DNA of 64,000 nucleotides from JAFRXK01 sp045603305. GTDB lineage: Bacteria > Bacillota > Clostridia > Lachnospirales > Lachnospiraceae. Every line of letters begins with the position of its first letter. Positions within the stretch are counted from its first letter, which is position 1. The notes under the pieces were generated by a model. That model ran no database searches, was not told the DNA's origin, and worked only from the letters and a program-made list of their open reading frames with translations. The stretch lies in assembly GCA_045603305.1 (NCBI GenBank), contig JAZULV010000140.1, positions 5,926-69,925 on the forward strand, read 5' to 3'. A program made the position numbers and the translations under genes. This document shows positions 9,149 through 18,422 of the stretch, one piece after another.

Positions 9149-10018
9149 ATGAAGCTTAGAGAACGCTTTGCCAGCGACAAACCATACCTTTCCTTTGAAG
9201 TGTTTCCACCAAAGACAACAGACAAATATGACAGTGTCAAATTTGCCGCCGAAGAAATTGCAAAACTAAACCCTTCATATATGAGCGTTACCTATGGTGC
9301 CGGCGGTGGAACCAGTGCATATACAGTTTCCATAGCCGCAGACCTCCAGAAAAACTGTGGCGTAACTTCTCTTGCCCATCTTACCTGCGTATCTTCAACT
9401 AAAGATACTGTAAGAACCCAGCTTAATGCATTAAAGGAGGCTGGCATTGAAAACATCCTTGCTTTAAGAGGAGATATTCCTGAGGGAATGACTCTTGAGC
9501 CGGACCGTGATTACCACTATGCCAGTGAGCTTATCGCTGACATCAAATCCTACGGTTACGATTTCTGCATCGGTGGAGCCTGCTATCCTGAAAAGCACGT
9601 AGAGTCTGAAACCGTAAAAGAAGATATTATAAACCTTAAGAAAAAAGTTGATGCAGGCTGTGAGTTTTTAACCACCCAGATGTTTTTTGATAATAACATT
9701 CTCTACAACTTTTTATACAAAATACGTGAAGCTGGCATAACTGTACCGGTAATTCCGGGAATTATGCCGGTCACCAACGCAAAGCAGATTGTTCGCTCCT
9801 GCCAGTTGTCAGGTACATATCTTCCTGCAAGATTTAAGCAGATAGTTGACCGCTTTGGGGATGATCCGAACGCTATGAAGCAGGCAGGTATTGCCTACGC
9901 AACCGACCAGATTATCGATTTATTTGCAAATGGTGTGAACCACGTACACGTATACTCTATGAACAAGCCGGACGTTGCCGCTAAAATCATAGAAAATCTT
10001 TCAGACATTATAGCATAA
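9149..10018 (+). CDS. metF: Methylenetetrahydrofolate reductase
   Basis: Cytoplasmic enzyme of 289 residues reducing 5,10-methylene-THF to 5-methyl-THF, the methyl donor for MetH. The TIM-barrel signature is clear: SFEVFPPKT at about 16, YMSVTYGAGGG, HLTCVSS, ILALRGDIPEG, GGACYPEKH, TQMFFDN, PGIMPVTN. Length is normal. GGAGGTG precedes the ATG. It is the first gene of an operon with the MetH reactivation protein (29 bp downstream) and metH. I saw no SAM riboswitch in 8943-9148, only a TATAAT at 9053-9058. Confidence 0.96.
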   Translation: MKLRERFASDKPYLSFEVFPPKTTDKYDSVKFAAEEIAKLNPSYMSVTYGAGGGTSAYTVSIAADLQKNCGVTSLAHLTCVSSTKDTVRTQLNALKEAGIENILALRGDIPEGMTLEPDRDYHYASELIADIKSYGYDFCIGGACYPEKHVESETVKEDIINLKKKVDAGCEFLTTQMFFDNNILYNFLYKIREAGITVPVIPGIMPVTNAKQIVRSCQLSGTYLPARFKQIVDRFGDDPNAMKQAGIAYATDQIIDLFANGVNHVHVYSMNKPDVAAKIIENLSDIIA

Positions 10019-10047
10019 GCTTAAACCTTAGTTTTTCAGGAGAATTT

Positions 10048-10728
10048 ATGGACAGTCATGTCAGAGTATTTAGTGCAGACCAAAGTGAATTTAATATAAA
10101 CCGCTCTGAGATTTTAAGATATATGCAATACCCTACCGGTAATGATATATCTGATGTTGAGGAACTTATAAACTCTTGCATTAGTGAGTTCACTGCTGCC
10201 GCCGAATATAAAGCCTGTTACTCACAATTTAATATTGATATTTGCGACGACTGCATTGATTTTGGCTTTATGAAGGTAAAAAGTAGTGCTCTTTCCACTA
10301 ACCTAAAAGATTGCCGCGAAGTTTATGCTTTTGCAGCAACTACAGGTATTAAGGCAGAACGCCTTTTAAGCAAATATCATCGCATATCACCGGGCAAGGC
10401 ATTTATCCTTGATGCCATAGGAAGTGCAGCTATTGAGGCATTTTGTGACTACCTCAATGATTATCTTAGAGTGAAAGCTGCAGAAAACGGACATTTTCTA
10501 CGTCCCCGTTTCAGTCCGGGGTATGGAGATTTTCCTATTGAGCATCAGCCGGATTTGATTAGCGTCCTTGATGCTAACAGAAAACTTAATCTTACGCTGA
10601 CCGATAGTCTTATGATGGTTCCCACCAAGTCGGTAACCGCCATTATCGGAATCGCTGACACACCCAATACATGCAGAACCGAAACCTGCGAAACATGTAC
10701 CCGGTCCGACTGTCTTTACAGAAAATAA
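10048..10728 (+). CDS. Stand-alone cobalamin methionine synthase reactivation-domain protein
   Basis: Protein of 226 residues similar to the AdoMet-binding activation domain of methionine synthase. Key segments are FAATTGIKAERLL, FILDAIGSAAIEAF and FSPGYGDFPIEHQPDL, the equivalent of the RPGYG motif, followed by SLMMVPTKSVTAIIGI. C-terminal cysteines (CRTETCETCTRSDC) are an added feature. In E. coli this domain is fused to MetH; here it is separate and sits between metF and a MetH that lacks it. It probably remethylates oxidised cob(II)alamin using SAM. metH begins 17 bp downstream. Confidence 0.85.
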   Translation: MDSHVRVFSADQSEFNINRSEILRYMQYPTGNDISDVEELINSCISEFTAAAEYKACYSQFNIDICDDCIDFGFMKVKSSALSTNLKDCREVYAFAATTGIKAERLLSKYHRISPGKAFILDAIGSAAIEAFCDYLNDYLRVKAAENGHFLRPRFSPGYGDFPIEHQPDLISVLDANRKLNLTLTDSLMMVPTKSVTAIIGIADTPNTCRTETCETCTRSDCLYRK

Positions 10729-10745
10729 ATACATGGAGGATTTTT

Positions 10746-13211
10746 ATGAATATAAAAGAACTTTTAAATAATGGATTATTATACTTTGACGGTGGTACCG
10801 GCACTATTCTTCAGGCTCAGGGCCTTAAGCCGGGTGAACTGCCGGAGACCTGGAACATAAAATATCCGGAACGTATTACTGCCCTTCATAAAAGTTATTT
10901 TGAAGCCGGCTGTAATATTATTAAGACAAATACCTTTGGTGCAAACCGACTTAAGTTTGACGGTAAAGACGGTCATGCTGACGTTAAAACTATTGTAACT
11001 GCAGCAATTAATAACGCAAAAAAGGCAGTCGAAGAAACTGCTTATATGAACAAACCTCATTTTATCGCTTTGGACTTAGGTCCTACCGGCAAGCTTCTTA
11101 AGCCTCTCGGAGACCTTGATTTTGAAGATGCAGTGAGCCTTTATGCAGAAGTAGTAAAATGTGGCGCAGAATGTGGCGTGGATTTGATATTAATTGAAAC
11201 CATGAACGATTCCTATGAGACTAAAGCCGCTGTTTTAGCTGCCAAGGAAAACTCTGACCTGCCGGTATTTGTTACAACGGTTTATGATAAGAACGCAAAG
11301 CTTATGACTGGTGCTGACCCGGCGGCTATGATCGCCCTGCTTGAGGGACTTCGGGTTGATGCCATTGGTATGAACTGCAGCTTAGGTCCTGCACAGATGA
11401 AGAATATTGTTCCACTGCTTGCAAAGTACTCTTCCACTCCGATTATCGTAAATCCGAACGCCGGACTTCCTCGTACCGAGAACGGACGCACGGTATTCGA
11501 CGTAACCCCACAAGCCTTTGCAAATGAAATGCTCGACATCATCAGTGCCGGAGCCTGCATTGTGGGTGGCTGCTGCGGAACTACTCCTGAACACATTAAA
11601 GCACTTATAGAAAAAACAAAGGATATCAAACCGGTTATTCCTTGCGAAAAGGATTACACCCTTGTATCTTCATATACAAATGCCGTAGAAATAGGCAAAA
11701 AGCCTGTACTTATCGGCGAGCGAATTAATCCTACCGGAAAGCCTCGTATGAAGGCTGCCCTTAAGGAGAACAACATGGACTACCTTCTCAATGAAGCAGT
11801 TTCCCAGCAGGAAAAGGGCGTACATATCCTCGACGTGAATGTAGGTCTGCCGGATATTGATGAAGTAGAAATGCTTTGCAATGCAGTAACCGAGATTCAG
11901 GGCGTAACTTCCTTGCCTCTCCAACTTGATACCTCAGACCCGGTTGCCATGGAAAAGGCTATGCGACTTTACAATGGTAAGCCTATGATTAACTCGGTAA
12001 ACGGCAAGGCTGAAAGCATGGAAGCTATTTTCCCACTGGCTGCTAAATACGGCGGTGTAATCGTAGCCCTGACTCTTGATGAGAATGGTATTCCTGAAAC
12101 AGCCGAAGGCAGAGTTTCCATAGCCGACAGAATCTATAAGACCGCTGCTGCCTATGGTATTTCCCAAAAGGATATTGTAGTAGACCCGCTGGCACTTACC
12201 ATAAGCTCCGACTCTAAAGCGGCCCTCGCAACCCTTAACTCAATAAAGACAATCAAAGAGAAATACAACGGACGTACAAGCCTTGGAGTATCAAATATCT
12301 CCTTTGGTCTTCCAAACAGAGATTTCGTAAACTCTACTTTCTTTGCAATGGCACTGAACAACGGATTAAGTGCAGCCATTATGAACCCATATTCACTGGA
12401 TATGATGAAAACATATCATTCATATATGGCACTCAGCAGTCTGGATGAGAACTGCATAGACTACATTGATTTTGCTACAAATGCAGTAAGCTCCTATACT
12501 GTAAATGTTCCGTCGGGAGCTTCCACAAACACTGCTGCCAGTGCGACACAAAGCGGTGCCACTATTAGTTCAGCCTCTGAAAGTCAGATGCCACCTTTGC
12601 AGCACGCTATTACAAAGGGACTTAAGGAACAGTCCGCAAAGCTTGCCGATGAACTGCTTGGCAGTAAAGCTCCGTTAGAAATTATTAATGAGCAGATTAT
12701 TCCTGCCCTTGATATATGCGGTAAAGGTTTTGAGAAGGGAACCATCTTCCTTCCTCAGCTCCTTATGAGTGCAGAAGCTTCTAAAGCAGCCTTTGATATT
12801 ATCAAGGCAAAGATGCCTTCAAAGAAGAACGATGACAACAGCAAGTCCGTTATCGTTGCCACCGTAAAGAATGATATTCACGACATTGGTAAAAACATTG
12901 TACGAGTACTTTTAGAAAACTACGGTTTCGACGTTATCGACTTAGGAAAGGACGTAGAGCCGGAGTTAATAGTACAGACTACTATTGACAAGCATGTACA
13001 GCTGATAGGCTTAAGCGCTCTTATGACTACTACTGTTCCTTCCATGGAAACTACAATCAAACTTCTCCATGAAAAAGCACCTTGGGTTAAGGTAATGGTA
13101 GGCGGTGCGGTTCTCAACCAGGAATATGCTGATATGATTGGTGCAGATTTTTATGGTAAGGATGCGATGGAAAGTGTAAGATATGCGGAGAGAGTATTTG
13201 CAAAAATATAA
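10746..13211 (+). CDS. metH: Methionine synthase, cobalamin-dependent
   Basis: Enzyme of 821 residues moving a methyl group from 5-methyl-THF to homocysteine through cobalamin. The ATG at 10746 follows GGAGG; the open frame further upstream overlaps the previous gene and is not used. Domains: homocysteine methyltransferase (about 1-290, zinc ligands Cys211, Cys276, Cys277), pterin-binding barrel (about 320-580), a Ser/Thr/Ala-rich linker (about 585-615), B12 cap (about 620-690) and Rossmann B12 domain with NDIHDIGKNI, where His712 is the cobalt ligand. The reactivation domain is absent and supplied by the upstream gene. No clear terminator follows. Confidence 0.96.
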   Translation: MNIKELLNNGLLYFDGGTGTILQAQGLKPGELPETWNIKYPERITALHKSYFEAGCNIIKTNTFGANRLKFDGKDGHADVKTIVTAAINNAKKAVEETAYMNKPHFIALDLGPTGKLLKPLGDLDFEDAVSLYAEVVKCGAECGVDLILIETMNDSYETKAAVLAAKENSDLPVFVTTVYDKNAKLMTGADPAAMIALLEGLRVDAIGMNCSLGPAQMKNIVPLLAKYSSTPIIVNPNAGLPRTENGRTVFDVTPQAFANEMLDIISAGACIVGGCCGTTPEHIKALIEKTKDIKPVIPCEKDYTLVSSYTNAVEIGKKPVLIGERINPTGKPRMKAALKENNMDYLLNEAVSQQEKGVHILDVNVGLPDIDEVEMLCNAVTEIQGVTSLPLQLDTSDPVAMEKAMRLYNGKPMINSVNGKAESMEAIFPLAAKYGGVIVALTLDENGIPETAEGRVSIADRIYKTAAAYGISQKDIVVDPLALTISSDSKAALATLNSIKTIKEKYNGRTSLGVSNISFGLPNRDFVNSTFFAMALNNGLSAAIMNPYSLDMMKTYHSYMALSSLDENCIDYIDFATNAVSSYTVNVPSGASTNTAASATQSGATISSASESQMPPLQHAITKGLKEQSAKLADELLGSKAPLEIINEQIIPALDICGKGFEKGTIFLPQLLMSAEASKAAFDIIKAKMPSKKNDDNSKSVIVATVKNDIHDIGKNIVRVLLENYGFDVIDLGKDVEPELIVQTTIDKHVQLIGLSALMTTTVPSMETTIKLLHEKAPWVKVMVGGAVLNQEYADMIGADFYGKDAMESVRYAERVFAKI

Positions 13212-13336
13212 CAAGCAGAGTTTCTCAAAAATGTAATTAAAGCTTGCATAAGACATAGAAATAAAGTATCATAGAATTTGTATTGAGGATTATTTGTACT
13301 TGTAGCGTATACTACTAAAAGAAAGGATCGATCTTT

Positions 13337-13486
13337 ATGAACGTTACGGTGAAAGACAACTACAAATGTATTTCCAAAGATGATATTCGCAATCTTGTGC
13401 TTGCGGGGATAGCACAGATTAAAGAAGGAAAAACACAAGATTTTAACAAAGTATGTGACAGATTGGAGAAGAAATACTCCAAATGA
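13337..13486 (+). CDS. Antitoxin-like small protein of a ParE-type pair
   Basis: Small gene of 49 residues starting MNVTVKDNYKCISKDD and ending RLEKKYSK. GAAAGGA precedes the ATG. Its stop overlaps the start of the ParE-like gene (ATGA at 13483), the classic layout of type II toxin-antitoxin operons. The length is short for an antitoxin, and no DNA-binding domain is evident, so it may neutralise the toxin only. The identification rests on gene position and size more than on sequence family. Confidence 0.65.
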   Translation: MNVTVKDNYKCISKDDIRNLVLAGIAQIKEGKTQDFNKVCDRLEKKYSK

Positions 13487-13806
13487 AACAATATAGAATT
13501 GAAATCACTGATTTAGCTCAGAAAGACTTGGAGAGTATAGGTGATTATATTGTTTATGATTTGGATAATCCAACTGTTGCCATAGATACAGTAAGAGGAA
13601 TAAGTACTCAGATTAATTCATTGTCTATTTTTCCTGAAAGGAATGCATTAGATGATGATGAATTACTTGCTGAGTTCGGTATTCGCAAAGATTATTATCG
13701 TAATTATAAAATATATTATGTGATTGATGTGGATACCGTATACATAGTCAGAATACTTCATACGTTGATTGATAGCCGAACATGGTTATATCGAACGTTG
13801 ATGTAA
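13483..13806 (+). CDS. ParE/RelE-family toxin
   Basis: Protein of 107 residues with the RelE/ParE fold signature: YRIEITDLAQKDLESIGDYI near the start, ISTQINSLSIFPERN in the middle, and YKIYYVIDVDTVYIVRILHTLIDSRTWL at the end. The last stretch is typical of ParE-like toxins, which act on gyrase, but RelE-type mRNA cleavage cannot be excluded. The start overlaps the upstream antitoxin by four bases. The pair sits directly after the methionine operon, a likely insertion point. Both genes look intact. Confidence 0.82.
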   Translation: MKQYRIEITDLAQKDLESIGDYIVYDLDNPTVAIDTVRGISTQINSLSIFPERNALDDDELLAEFGIRKDYYRNYKIYYVIDVDTVYIVRILHTLIDSRTWLYRTLM

Positions 13807-13844
13807 TTTGATTGTTGCATAAAATGAATTAGGTATTGAATATT

Positions 13845-13885
13845 AGAATACAAAAGAGCTGCTATCGGCAGCTCTTTTGTATTCT
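13845..13885 (+). terminator. Terminator of the ParE-type pair
   Basis: A perfect 18-bp stem (13845-13862 with 13868-13885) with loop TATCG. AAAAGAGCTGC is matched by GCAGCTCTTTT. The remaining gap to 14218 holds only a possible TACAAT -10 near 14057. Confidence 0.8.
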
Positions 13886-14218
13886 ATGGTATGACATTTA
13901 ATTTTATTACATACTCTCCTATTTTCTTTGAAGATCTGTCATGTGTAATTAGTATTACTGTCTTTTTCTTTCAGCTCATTTGTTCTAAAAATAATTCGAA
14001 ACAACAAATCCATATAGCTTAACATCAAATATTCACGATACAACAAAATATATGGTACAATAGAAGAAAGAAAAAAGTAGAACTTATAAAAGTATTAAAT
14101 TCTCACTCTGCGAGACAAAATCACGCTTTACGGTCATTAATTCTCTGTCTTTATACAGTAGAATTAAGTCGTCAACAATCGATAAGTTTTAATGTTCTAT
14201 GATTTTATGGAGGTTTGT

Positions 14219-15430
14219 ATGGAAAGAAAAACAATCGGCTCATTTATTGCCGCTTTACGAAAAGCAAATGGTATGACACAACAAGCGTTGGCTGACAGAC
14301 TTAACATATCAAATAAGGCTGTTAGCCGTTGGGAGCGAGACGAGTGTGCACCCGATCTTTCATTGATCCCCGCGCTTGCAGAAATCTTTGGTGTTACTTG
14401 TGATGAACTTCTAAAAGGCGAGCGTATTTTTACTGAGCCTCAACATGAAAAAAGCGAGCCTAAAGTGGAGAAACAATTAAAAGCTCTTATCAATCGTTCT
14501 ATCTCAAGTTTTAAAACATTAATATGGATTTCTTTGACTCTTTCCGTTGTTGGACTTGTCTGTATGTTTGGTGTATCATATGGTTTTTACCGTCCGATTA
14601 TCGGCTTTGCAGTAATGATACTCTTTGAAGTGGCGGCGTTTGTTCTTGCCGTTATCGGAGTAAACAAAATGCGAGAAATAAATAGAAAAAATGAATTATT
14701 TGAAAATGCTGATGTGTACTTGATAAGCAAGTATAATAATGCTCTCGGTGTTTTCTCATACATTGCTTTTTTTGCGATAGTATCGGTGATAGCTCTTTCT
14801 CTTCCGTTCCTTTTGTTTCAATCGGACAATATAAACAGCGTTTTGGCATTTGAAAGTTACTTTAAGTTTTTCAGTATTATTACTCTTGCACTTGTCCTTA
14901 TGTTTTTTGCGCTCAAAGATATATATTGCGCTTGGATAACAGAGCAGCCCTATAGTCAAACGCCCAAAAACAAAAATTCCAAAAGCCGCGCAATGAACAC
15001 TTTACAGCTTGGAGCTATTGCGATTGCAAGTATACTATATGTGATTTATCCGTATTTTGAAAAACCAAATGGCATTTGGATAAATAATATATTCTATTTG
15101 GGTGTCTTGCTTTTGCTTGTTGCTAATATCGTTTTGTTCATCGTTTATTTGTTAAGTTTTAAGACGGATAGAAAACATCTCGTATTGCCCGGTATACGTA
15201 ATATTTTACTAACTATTCCCATGTTTTTTATTCAGCGATCTCACTATGTAGCATTTGGTTATGTTGGAGAAAGCATAAACGGAGATACAACGGTACTTGA
15301 TAATATGAATTATGAGAGATACGATACTTGGAATGTTGAGTATATTGGTGTTGCTCTCGGTTTGACACTATTCATTTTTGTGATATTCAAACTAATTGAA
15401 ACTTTCATGAATAGAAAAAGTCTAAAATAA
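14219..15430 (+). CDS. XRE-family regulator with large membrane domain
   Basis: Protein of 403 residues. The ATG at 14219 is chosen because GGAGG lies five bases upstream; a start nine codons earlier would place the ribosome site inside the gene. Residues about 5-65 form a helix-turn-helix (MTQQALADRLNISNKAVSRWERDECAPDLSLIPALAEIFGVTCDELL). From about 95 on there are roughly seven or eight hydrophobic segments separated by short charged loops. The architecture parallels the gene at 7-837. The membrane part may sense a signal, but there is no adjacent target gene to suggest which. Confidence 0.8.
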   Translation: MERKTIGSFIAALRKANGMTQQALADRLNISNKAVSRWERDECAPDLSLIPALAEIFGVTCDELLKGERIFTEPQHEKSEPKVEKQLKALINRSISSFKTLIWISLTLSVVGLVCMFGVSYGFYRPIIGFAVMILFEVAAFVLAVIGVNKMREINRKNELFENADVYLISKYNNALGVFSYIAFFAIVSVIALSLPFLLFQSDNINSVLAFESYFKFFSIITLALVLMFFALKDIYCAWITEQPYSQTPKNKNSKSRAMNTLQLGAIAIASILYVIYPYFEKPNGIWINNIFYLGVLLLLVANIVLFIVYLLSFKTDRKHLVLPGIRNILLTIPMFFIQRSHYVAFGYVGESINGDTTVLDNMNYERYDTWNVEYIGVALGLTLFIFVIFKLIETFMNRKSLK

Positions 15431-15473
15431 TATAACCACAAAGCCTCCAATCAATCAGCGACTGCCATACAGA

Positions 15474-15504
15474 AAGGCGGTACCTAATCGGGTATCGCCT
15501 TTTG
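15474..15504 (+). terminator. Terminator after the XRE membrane regulator
   Basis: AAGGCGGTACC (15474-15484) pairs with GGTATCGCCTT (15491-15501) with one G-T pair and a six-base loop, followed by a short T run. Confidence 0.75.
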
Positions 15505-15565
15505 CCTTACACAAGAAAAGAGGAAAAATAATTCAAAAGTGCTATTTTGCAACCCAAAGTTACCA

Positions 15566-16588
15566 TCAATAATTATTCTCCACCGTCTTTATCACCACTC
15601 CATGAGCTATCCCCGGTACACTCTCGCCCTCATTAAAACTAACCTTAGATAATAATGCTCCTGTAGGCACAAAGAGCACCTTCTTCCACTGTCCACTCTT
15701 TATCTTAGGAAGAATGTACGCTGACAGGGTTACTGCTGAACAACCACAGCCGCTGCCGCCGGCATGGGTATCCTGTTTCTCGTTATCAAATATTTTAAGA
15801 CCACAGTCCATGTGGCGGTCTGATATATCAATTCCCTTTTCTTTAAGCAAATCTGTAAGTATTGTTGTACCTATTTCACCTAAATCTCCGGTTATTATTG
15901 CATTGTAATCCTCCGGTTTTCTGCCAAAGTCCTGAAGGTTCTGATATATGGTATCGGCGGCAGCCGGTGCCATACAGGCGCCCATATTCATGGAATCCTT
16001 TAAACCATAGTCAACTATTTTACCGGGAGTTATGCCCTCAATCTGAGCAATACCATTGTCCTTAGTTACAATTGCTGCACCACAGCCGGTAACTGTCCAG
16101 GACGCTGAATAAGGTCTTTGATTTCCGTATTCAAGCGGAAATCTAAACTCTACTTCGGCACTGGCAAAATGGCTCGATGCCATTGCCAAAGTATAGTCTG
16201 CATATCCTGCCGCAACACTCATTGCGGACAGGCACAGTGCTTCACCCATGGTCGAGCAGGCACCGTAAAGACCAAACAAAGGAATACCCATGTTTACAGC
16301 ATTAAAAGAAGTCGCAATAAGCTGACCCAATAAATCACCACTAAACATATATCTTATTTGCTCTTTCGACAAACCGGTCTTAGCAAATAGTACATCTGTT
16401 GCCTTTTTCTGCAGGGCACTTTCAGCCTGCTGCCAGGAGTCAGTTCCGAGCATCGGGTCCTTTTCTACATAATCAAACAAATCTCCTATTGGTCCTTCTC
16501 CCTCTTTTTGTCCCACTACCGAAGCCATATCCAGTATATAGGGAGCCTGATTAAACATTATACTCTGGCTGCCAATCTGCTGTGTCAT
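15566..16588 (-). CDS. spoVAD: Stage V sporulation protein AD
   Basis: Protein of 340 residues with a thiolase-like fold (FGLYGACSTMGEAL near the usual active-site position, GGSGCGCSAVTL near the C-terminus). SpoVAD binds dipicolinic acid and works with SpoVAC and SpoVAE in loading it into the forespore. The ATG at 16588 follows AAAGGAG; the open frame extends 15 codons further upstream through the promoter and is not the real start. Length matches the family. A sigma-G promoter lies immediately upstream. The gene stands alone: neither spoVAC nor spoVAE is adjacent, although spoVAE is in this window. Confidence 0.95.
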   Translation of the reverse strand: MTQQIGSQSIMFNQAPYILDMASVVGQKEGEGPIGDLFDYVEKDPMLGTDSWQQAESALQKKATDVLFAKTGLSKEQIRYMFSGDLLGQLIATSFNAVNMGIPLFGLYGACSTMGEALCLSAMSVAAGYADYTLAMASSHFASAEVEFRFPLEYGNQRPYSASWTVTGCGAAIVTKDNGIAQIEGITPGKIVDYGLKDSMNMGACMAPAAADTIYQNLQDFGRKPEDYNAIITGDLGEIGTTILTDLLKEKGIDISDRHMDCGLKIFDNEKQDTHAGGSGCGCSAVTLSAYILPKIKSGQWKKVLFVPTGALLSKVSFNEGESVPGIAHGVVIKTVENNY

Positions 16589-16609
16589 ACTATCACTCCT
16601 TTTTTGTGA

Positions 16610-16639
16610 TAGTATGTGGTATAAAACTTTCAATTATTC
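16610..16639 (-). promoter_or_regulatory. Sigma-G (forespore) promoter of spoVAD
   Basis: On the minus strand -35 GAATA (16635-16639), an 18-bp spacer and -10 CATACTA (16610-16616) match the sigma-G consensus. The start of transcription would fall around 16603, leaving a leader of about 15 bases that begins just before the ribosome site. The -10 is also part of an 11-bp inverted repeat with the start codon region. Confidence 0.75.
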
Positions 16640-16747
16640 TGCATTTATTTAGTAATATTGCTTTTTTTATTATAGACAAAACCGCTTTAAAGTGATAAAC
16701 TATTTAAAGTAAAAAAGTACGATTACCTTTAGAAAGGAACTATAGAT

Positions 16748-18382
16748 ATGCCTATTACAGATTATCTTGAACGAAATTCCAGACTATACCCTAATGATGT
16801 ATGTCTGGTAGAAATCAACCCATCAAAACAGCCGGAGCGTCACGTTACCTGGCGTGAATTTAACCTTATTGAAACTGCAGAATCAGACAAGTACCGCCGT
16901 GAGATGACCTGGCGTGAGTTTGACTTAAAGGCTAACCGTTTTGCAAATTTACTTTTTACCCGTGGTATCAAGAAGGGTGATAAAGTAGCAATTCTTCTTA
17001 TGAACTGCATGGAATGGTTACCAATTTACTTCGGTATCTTAAAGACCGGAGCTTTGGCAGTACCTATGAATTATCGTTTTTCAGCAGATGAGATCAAGTA
17101 CTGTATAGATCTTTCAGATTCTAAGATGCTTATATTCGGTCCTGAATTTACAGAGAGAATAGACCAGATTCTGCCTGAGATTGGTGCCATTGAAAACTTC
17201 TTCTTCGTTGGAGATAACACCCCTTCATATGCTGACAATTTTGCAGAGATGATAACCTACTGTTCATCAAGCGTTCCTCCGGTAGAGATTACCGACGAGG
17301 ATGACGCAGCAATTTATTTCTCATCAGGAACTACCGGTTTCCCTAAGGCAATTTTACATGCCCACAAGGCTCTTATGTGTGCAGCACGTACTGAGCAGAA
17401 TCACCACTCCCAGACAAGGGATGATGTATTCTTATGTATACCGCCACTCTACCATACAGGAGCTAAGATGCACTGGTTCGGAAGCCTTGTATCAGGAAGC
17501 CGCGCTGTTTTACTCCGTGGCGTAAGCCCTGAGTGGATTATGCAGGCAGTATCAGAGGAGAAAGCAACTATCGTATGGCTTCTCGTTCCGTGGGCTCAGG
17601 ATATTCTTGATGCAATTGACCGCGGCGATATTAAGCTTGAAGATTACAGAACTGAACAGTGGAGACTTATGCACATCGGTGCCCAGCCGGTTCCACCAAG
17701 TCTGGTAGAAAGATGGCAGAAGGTATTCCCTAAGCACCAGTACGACACTAACTACGGTCTCTCCGAGTCTATCGGACCTGGCTGTGTACACCTCGGTGTT
17801 GAGAATATACATAAGGTTGGTGCAATCGGTATCGCTGGTTACATGTGGGAAACAATGATTATAGATGAGAATGGCAACGAAGTAAAACAGGGTGAAGTTG
17901 GTGAGCTTGCAGTCAAGGGTGACGGCGTTATGAAGTGCTACTATAAGAACCCTGAAGCAACTGCTGAGATATTACATGGTGAGTGGTTAAGCACCGGTGA
18001 TATGGCAAAGCAGGACGAGGATGGTTTCATCTACCTTGTAGACCGTAAGAAGGACGTAATCATCAGTGGTGGTGAGAACCTCTACCCTGTACAGATAGAA
18101 GATTTCCTCCGTGCCCATGACAAGATTAAGGACGTAGCTGTAATCGGTCTTCCTCATGAGCGTCTTGGTGAAATTGCTGCAGCAATCATTGAAATCAAAC
18201 CGGACATGACCTGTACCGAAGAAGAAATCAATGAATTCTGCATGGATTTACCTCGTTACAAGAGACCAAAGAAGCTTATATTTGCACCGGTACCACGTAA
18301 TGCAACCGGTAAAATAGAAAAGCCACTGCTTCGTGAGATTTACTGCGGCGGAAGCCTTGTAGAGGCACAGACAACAAAATAA
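16748..18382 (+). CDS. Acyl-CoA synthetase (AMP-binding)
   Basis: Enzyme of 544 residues of the ANL superfamily, activating a carboxylic acid to its CoA thioester through an acyl-AMP. The phosphate-binding loop FSSGTTGFPK is at 191-200. Further motifs are YGLSESIG, LSTGDMAKQDEDGFIYLVDRKKDVIISGGENLYP and the C-terminal lysine in NATGKIEKP. Near the N-terminus TWREF occurs twice (34-38, 54-58), a short internal repeat. GAAAGGA precedes the ATG. Length fits medium- or long-chain fatty acyl-CoA ligases; the substrate cannot be read from the sequence. Confidence 0.9.
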   Translation: MPITDYLERNSRLYPNDVCLVEINPSKQPERHVTWREFNLIETAESDKYRREMTWREFDLKANRFANLLFTRGIKKGDKVAILLMNCMEWLPIYFGILKTGALAVPMNYRFSADEIKYCIDLSDSKMLIFGPEFTERIDQILPEIGAIENFFFVGDNTPSYADNFAEMITYCSSSVPPVEITDEDDAAIYFSSGTTGFPKAILHAHKALMCAARTEQNHHSQTRDDVFLCIPPLYHTGAKMHWFGSLVSGSRAVLLRGVSPEWIMQAVSEEKATIVWLLVPWAQDILDAIDRGDIKLEDYRTEQWRLMHIGAQPVPPSLVERWQKVFPKHQYDTNYGLSESIGPGCVHLGVENIHKVGAIGIAGYMWETMIIDENGNEVKQGEVGELAVKGDGVMKCYYKNPEATAEILHGEWLSTGDMAKQDEDGFIYLVDRKKDVIISGGENLYPVQIEDFLRAHDKIKDVAVIGLPHERLGEIAAAIIEIKPDMTCTEEEINEFCMDLPRYKRPKKLIFAPVPRNATGKIEKPLLREIYCGGSLVEAQTTK

Positions 18383-18393
18383 ACGTAATTTTT

Positions 18394-18422
18394 CAGCGGT
18401 GGAAAATTCCACCGCTGTTTTT
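18394..18422 (+). terminator. Terminator of the acyl-CoA synthetase
   Basis: CAGCGGTGGAA (18394-18404) pairs perfectly with TTCCACCGCTG (18407-18417), followed by TTTTT. Confidence 0.85.

Noticed and set aside
16586..16616. RNA hairpin hiding the spoVAD start codon
   Set aside because: The left arm of the palindrome is the -10 of the sigma-G promoter, so it would not be in the transcript.
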